NCBI GenBank assembly: GCA_001655205.1
Contig: LPNZ01007498.1
Span: forward strand, 1-41,345
Length of the DNA: 41,345 bases
Direction: 5' to 3'
Source of the DNA: Lenisia limosa
Taxonomy: Eukaryota; Breviatea
Both the position numbers and the translations under genes were made by a program. Shown piece by piece: positions 38,969 to 41,345 of the stretch. The notes beneath the pieces were generated by a model. That model saw nothing but the letters and a program-made list of their open reading frames with translations. It ran no database searches and had not been told where the DNA came from. Positions within the stretch are counted from its first letter, which is position 1, and each line of letters begins with the position of its first letter.

Positions 38969-41345
38969 ATGACGCCCAAAAAGGCCGCTGATCAGTTTGT
39001 TTCCCCAAATTCTCTTGTTTCTCACTGTTGTAGGAACCAGATTAGCACGGTGCTGAAAAGAAAGAAAGAAGTGCAAAAACTGCTCCAAAACAGCGAAGAT
39101 GAGATCGGTTGGCGGGAAGTATCATTGTTTTGGTTGCCTTTATTGTATTTATCGCACCCTTTCCTTCTTCCCGATGCTTCTTGGTTTGATGTTTTGAAAA
39201 ACTGCTGATCTCGCCTAGCCTCCAACAAGAAGCTTATTGCCATCTCCGATCCCTCGCTGATCGTCAGCCAGCTTCAAGAGATCAGTAATGCTGTCTTCGA
39301 GGAGTTCAAGAAGGAGATGGAGCAGGTTGGCGGCTTCGAAAAGGTACCTGGAAACAACCGAAGGAGAAAGTCGCATCTTCAAGAGATCAGGACGAAGACC
39401 TTCTCCGGAAGTGCTCTTGCGAACATCAAAGCTCGGCCGATGCCTTACTTTACCCGTCCTTCCGACAAGCTGAGGAATAAGACAGGAATCTCCACACATT
39501 TTAAACCTGCTGATGAGCCACAAAAGCTTCTTAACATCTACAACAAATCCGTTGAGAAGAAGGTTGCAGCTAAATCAGAAGCTGCTAAACCTACTGGCAA
39601 AACAAGATCAACTCGAAGCCGACCCAGCCCGGCTAAGTCACCATCGCCCTCTACCAATGGAACAAAACAGCTAAATCTCGTGCTTAATAAGCCGTTTGAA
39701 ACCAAGATCACGCTTAATCCGAGTTCTTCCGCCTCTCCCACACCAGGCCCTGAAATGTCCCCATCACCCCCTTCGCTTCCCCAGGTTTGGTTTGATATGA
39801 TATAGTATACTAATAATATTATATCATATATGATATCATATTATATATATATATATATACTACATGTATTTATGGATATCACTATATCATTATTTTTTTT
39901 TATATCATTTTTATATGAGATGATATACACTGACTGTGGTAAGCTTGACTGAAGGAAATCGAACCATGGTTACAACATACATGTATTCATTATCTCTATC
40001 AATGACCATATTTACAACCCCACAACAATGTTATTTTTTTTCACATTTTGAAACACATCGGTCCTTTTTCGGAGTGGGGTTGAAGTTTTAAAAAAATATG
40101 ATATCATATATATATTCAATATACATATAGTATACTATATATATATACTATATCAGAAAAAAGGCCAATGATAGCCCAATTTGGGATTCACCCAGATGTC
40201 TTTTTTTGATTCTGTGTTCAACTTTTGTTGCATATAATAGTGTTTTTTTTTATTATTATTATTTAATTTAATTTTTATTCCACAAGTCAAATTTCCATCG
40301 TTTTACTACATTTGGGTGATCAAGCAGCAGGAATCTTTAAAGGCTGGTTTGTTATTTATTTGTGTTTTTGTTTTTGTTATATGTATTGACTGTTTGGTTG
40401 AGGGCTTATGTTTGTGAGTTCTATTTTATTATTGTTATTATTATTTATCTTATTATTTTGGACCCCAAACGATATTTTGTTGGGAAATTCAGTATTATTC
40501 AGTGATGAAGCTTATTTTGCATTTTTTCAAAAAAAAAAACATTTCCACAGGCAGGTCTGCAACCCCGTTTTTCTCCTTTATTCAAAATACACCCTTGGAT
40601 TAATTTCCCCTTTCAAAGTATTGGTATGAGCTAGTATTCAATCCCGGATTTTTTTTTTTTTCTTACCCCCAAGGCCACCCTACCGAAAACTGCCCTCCCC
40701 AAGGCCAGCCACGTGTCAACATCTGATACGCTCACCCTGAAATTTCCGGCGGAAGAAACCGTGCGCAAGCGCAGGACGACAAAATCAAAAACCTCTGCTA
40801 AAACGCCCCCTGTCACGGTTTCTTCCAAGACCCCTCCCAGCCATGTCTCGTCTAAAACACCTCCACCATCCGTGTCGGCAAAAGTTCCTCCGGCAAGTGT
40901 GAGAAAAGAACCAACGCCGGTTAAGCCCAAAGAAGCGGTCAATTTCCATCCCATCAAAATGAACTCAACTTTTGCTCCATTACCACAGGTTGGTTTTCTT
41001 ATTATTGCAGGGGGTATTAGAATTATGCAATTTCAGTTTGAATCACATGATTCCCAAAAACGATGTTATCTTACTTTTTTTCAAAAAATGAATCATTTAC
41101 TGCACCTCAGATACACTCTTGATAGATGTCAATTTTTCCTGCACCCTCGATAAATAATATGGTCTTTAAACAAACAAATTATAACATCAGGGGCCAACTG
41201 TCAAGCAGACCCAGCCGCCAATCTCAGCATTCCTCCAGACAATATCCCCATCCCCTGCACGCTCCCCTTCTCAGCCCTCCCCGTCCTTGAAACTCACATT
41301 GAAAGATCACATAGATCTCCCTTCATCACCTCCACCACCGTCCCC
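38969..41345 (+). CDS. Basic, Pro/Ser-rich protein with N-terminal helix; possibly borealin-like (3' end outside window)
   Basis: Phase-checked exons: 38969-38994 (MTPKKAAD), 39034-39107 (QISTVLKRKKEVQKLLQNSE), 39219-39784, 40674-40988, 41191 to beyond the window. The N-terminal 90 residues form amphipathic helices (SLIVSQLQEISNAVFEEFKK). Then comes a conserved-looking block ANIKARPMPYFTRPSDKLRN and a long low-complexity tail with Ser-Pro and Lys-Thr-Pro-Pro repeats (KSKTSAKTPPVTVSSKTPPS; SPSPARSPSQPSPSLKLTLK). A basic N-terminus, a short helical segment and a Thr-Pro-rich middle recall borealin of the chromosomal passenger complex, but no diagnostic motif settles this. The many S/T-P sites suggest CDK regulation (inference). 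The 889-base intron 39785-40673 is the longest well-defined one in the window. Confidence 0.7.
39795..40160. repeat. AT palindrome tracts in the long intron
   Basis: 39795-39860 holds TATAGTATACTA, ATTATATCATATATGATATC and (TA)n. 40098-40155 holds ATATGATATCATATATATAT and ATATAGTATACTATATATAT. Both tracts are self-complementary. Confidence 0.85.

Noticed and set aside
1-41345. CRISPR arrays, tRNA/rRNA genes, bacterial-type operons or viral genes
   Set aside because: No regularly spaced direct repeats with unique spacers, no cloverleaf with A/B boxes that I could trace, no rRNA core sequence, and no polymerase, integrase or capsid motifs. The intron-rich layout is nuclear eukaryotic.

Overview
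This window is nuclear DNA of an intron-dense, apparently unicellular eukaryote. Nearly every coding exon is 30-190 bases long, is bounded by GT...AG, and keeps the reading frame across introns of roughly 35-200 bases. Gene content points to a flagellate or other complex protist rather than a plant, fungus or animal: a divergent tubulin, an FTS/AKTIP-type ubiquitin-E2 variant, a golgin-84 homologue, an acid-lipase family enzyme, a CHY zinc-finger protein, an NF45/NF90-like protein and an APE1-type DNA-repair nuclease. I cannot assign the lineage from sequence alone. Six short N gaps interrupt the assembly. No rRNA, tRNA, CRISPR, operon or recognisable intact transposon was seen.

Layout: 462-2935 (-) noncanonical tubulin; 3528-4213 (-) 110-residue free-standing MYND zinc finger; 4462 to about 7330 (-) unrecognised acidic/helical-repeat protein; 7852-9411 (+) AKTIP/FTS-like UEV; 9726-15196 (-) golgin-84; 15677-16524 (+) small unrecognised protein; 16541-17266 (+) uncertain small gene; 17413 to beyond 18154 (-) Lys-rich protein with a SMAP-like C-terminus; 19032-22652 (+) lipase; 23017-28125 (-) large multi-pass membrane protein with coiled coil; 29417-32715 (+) RGG/CHY zinc-finger protein; 32877-33928 (-) type I membrane protein; 34296-36326 (+) DZF-like protein; 36427-38661 (-) AP endonuclease; 38969 to window end (+) basic, Pro/Ser-rich protein, possibly borealin-like.

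From 4.4 kb onward the genes almost perfectly alternate in strand. They form a chain of head-to-head pairs sharing 300-500 bp 5' regions and tail-to-tail pairs with 100-360 bp between stops. The genes do not form one pathway, but trafficking and membrane functions recur (golgin-84, FTS, lipase, two membrane proteins).

The non-coding space is unusual. It is littered with palindromic AT tracts built on TATCATATGATA, and with at least nine copies of a short interspersed repeat whose core reads TCTGGCCGAAGCCGT...CATCACGCTTATAAGAGAT, in both orientations, inside introns and between genes. This undescribed repeat family, together with the degenerate tubulin, is the most interesting material here. 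I did not find a convincing new multi-gene system. Gene models were built by eye from splice phases, so exon ends given exactly are phase-checked, and those given as 'about' are not.
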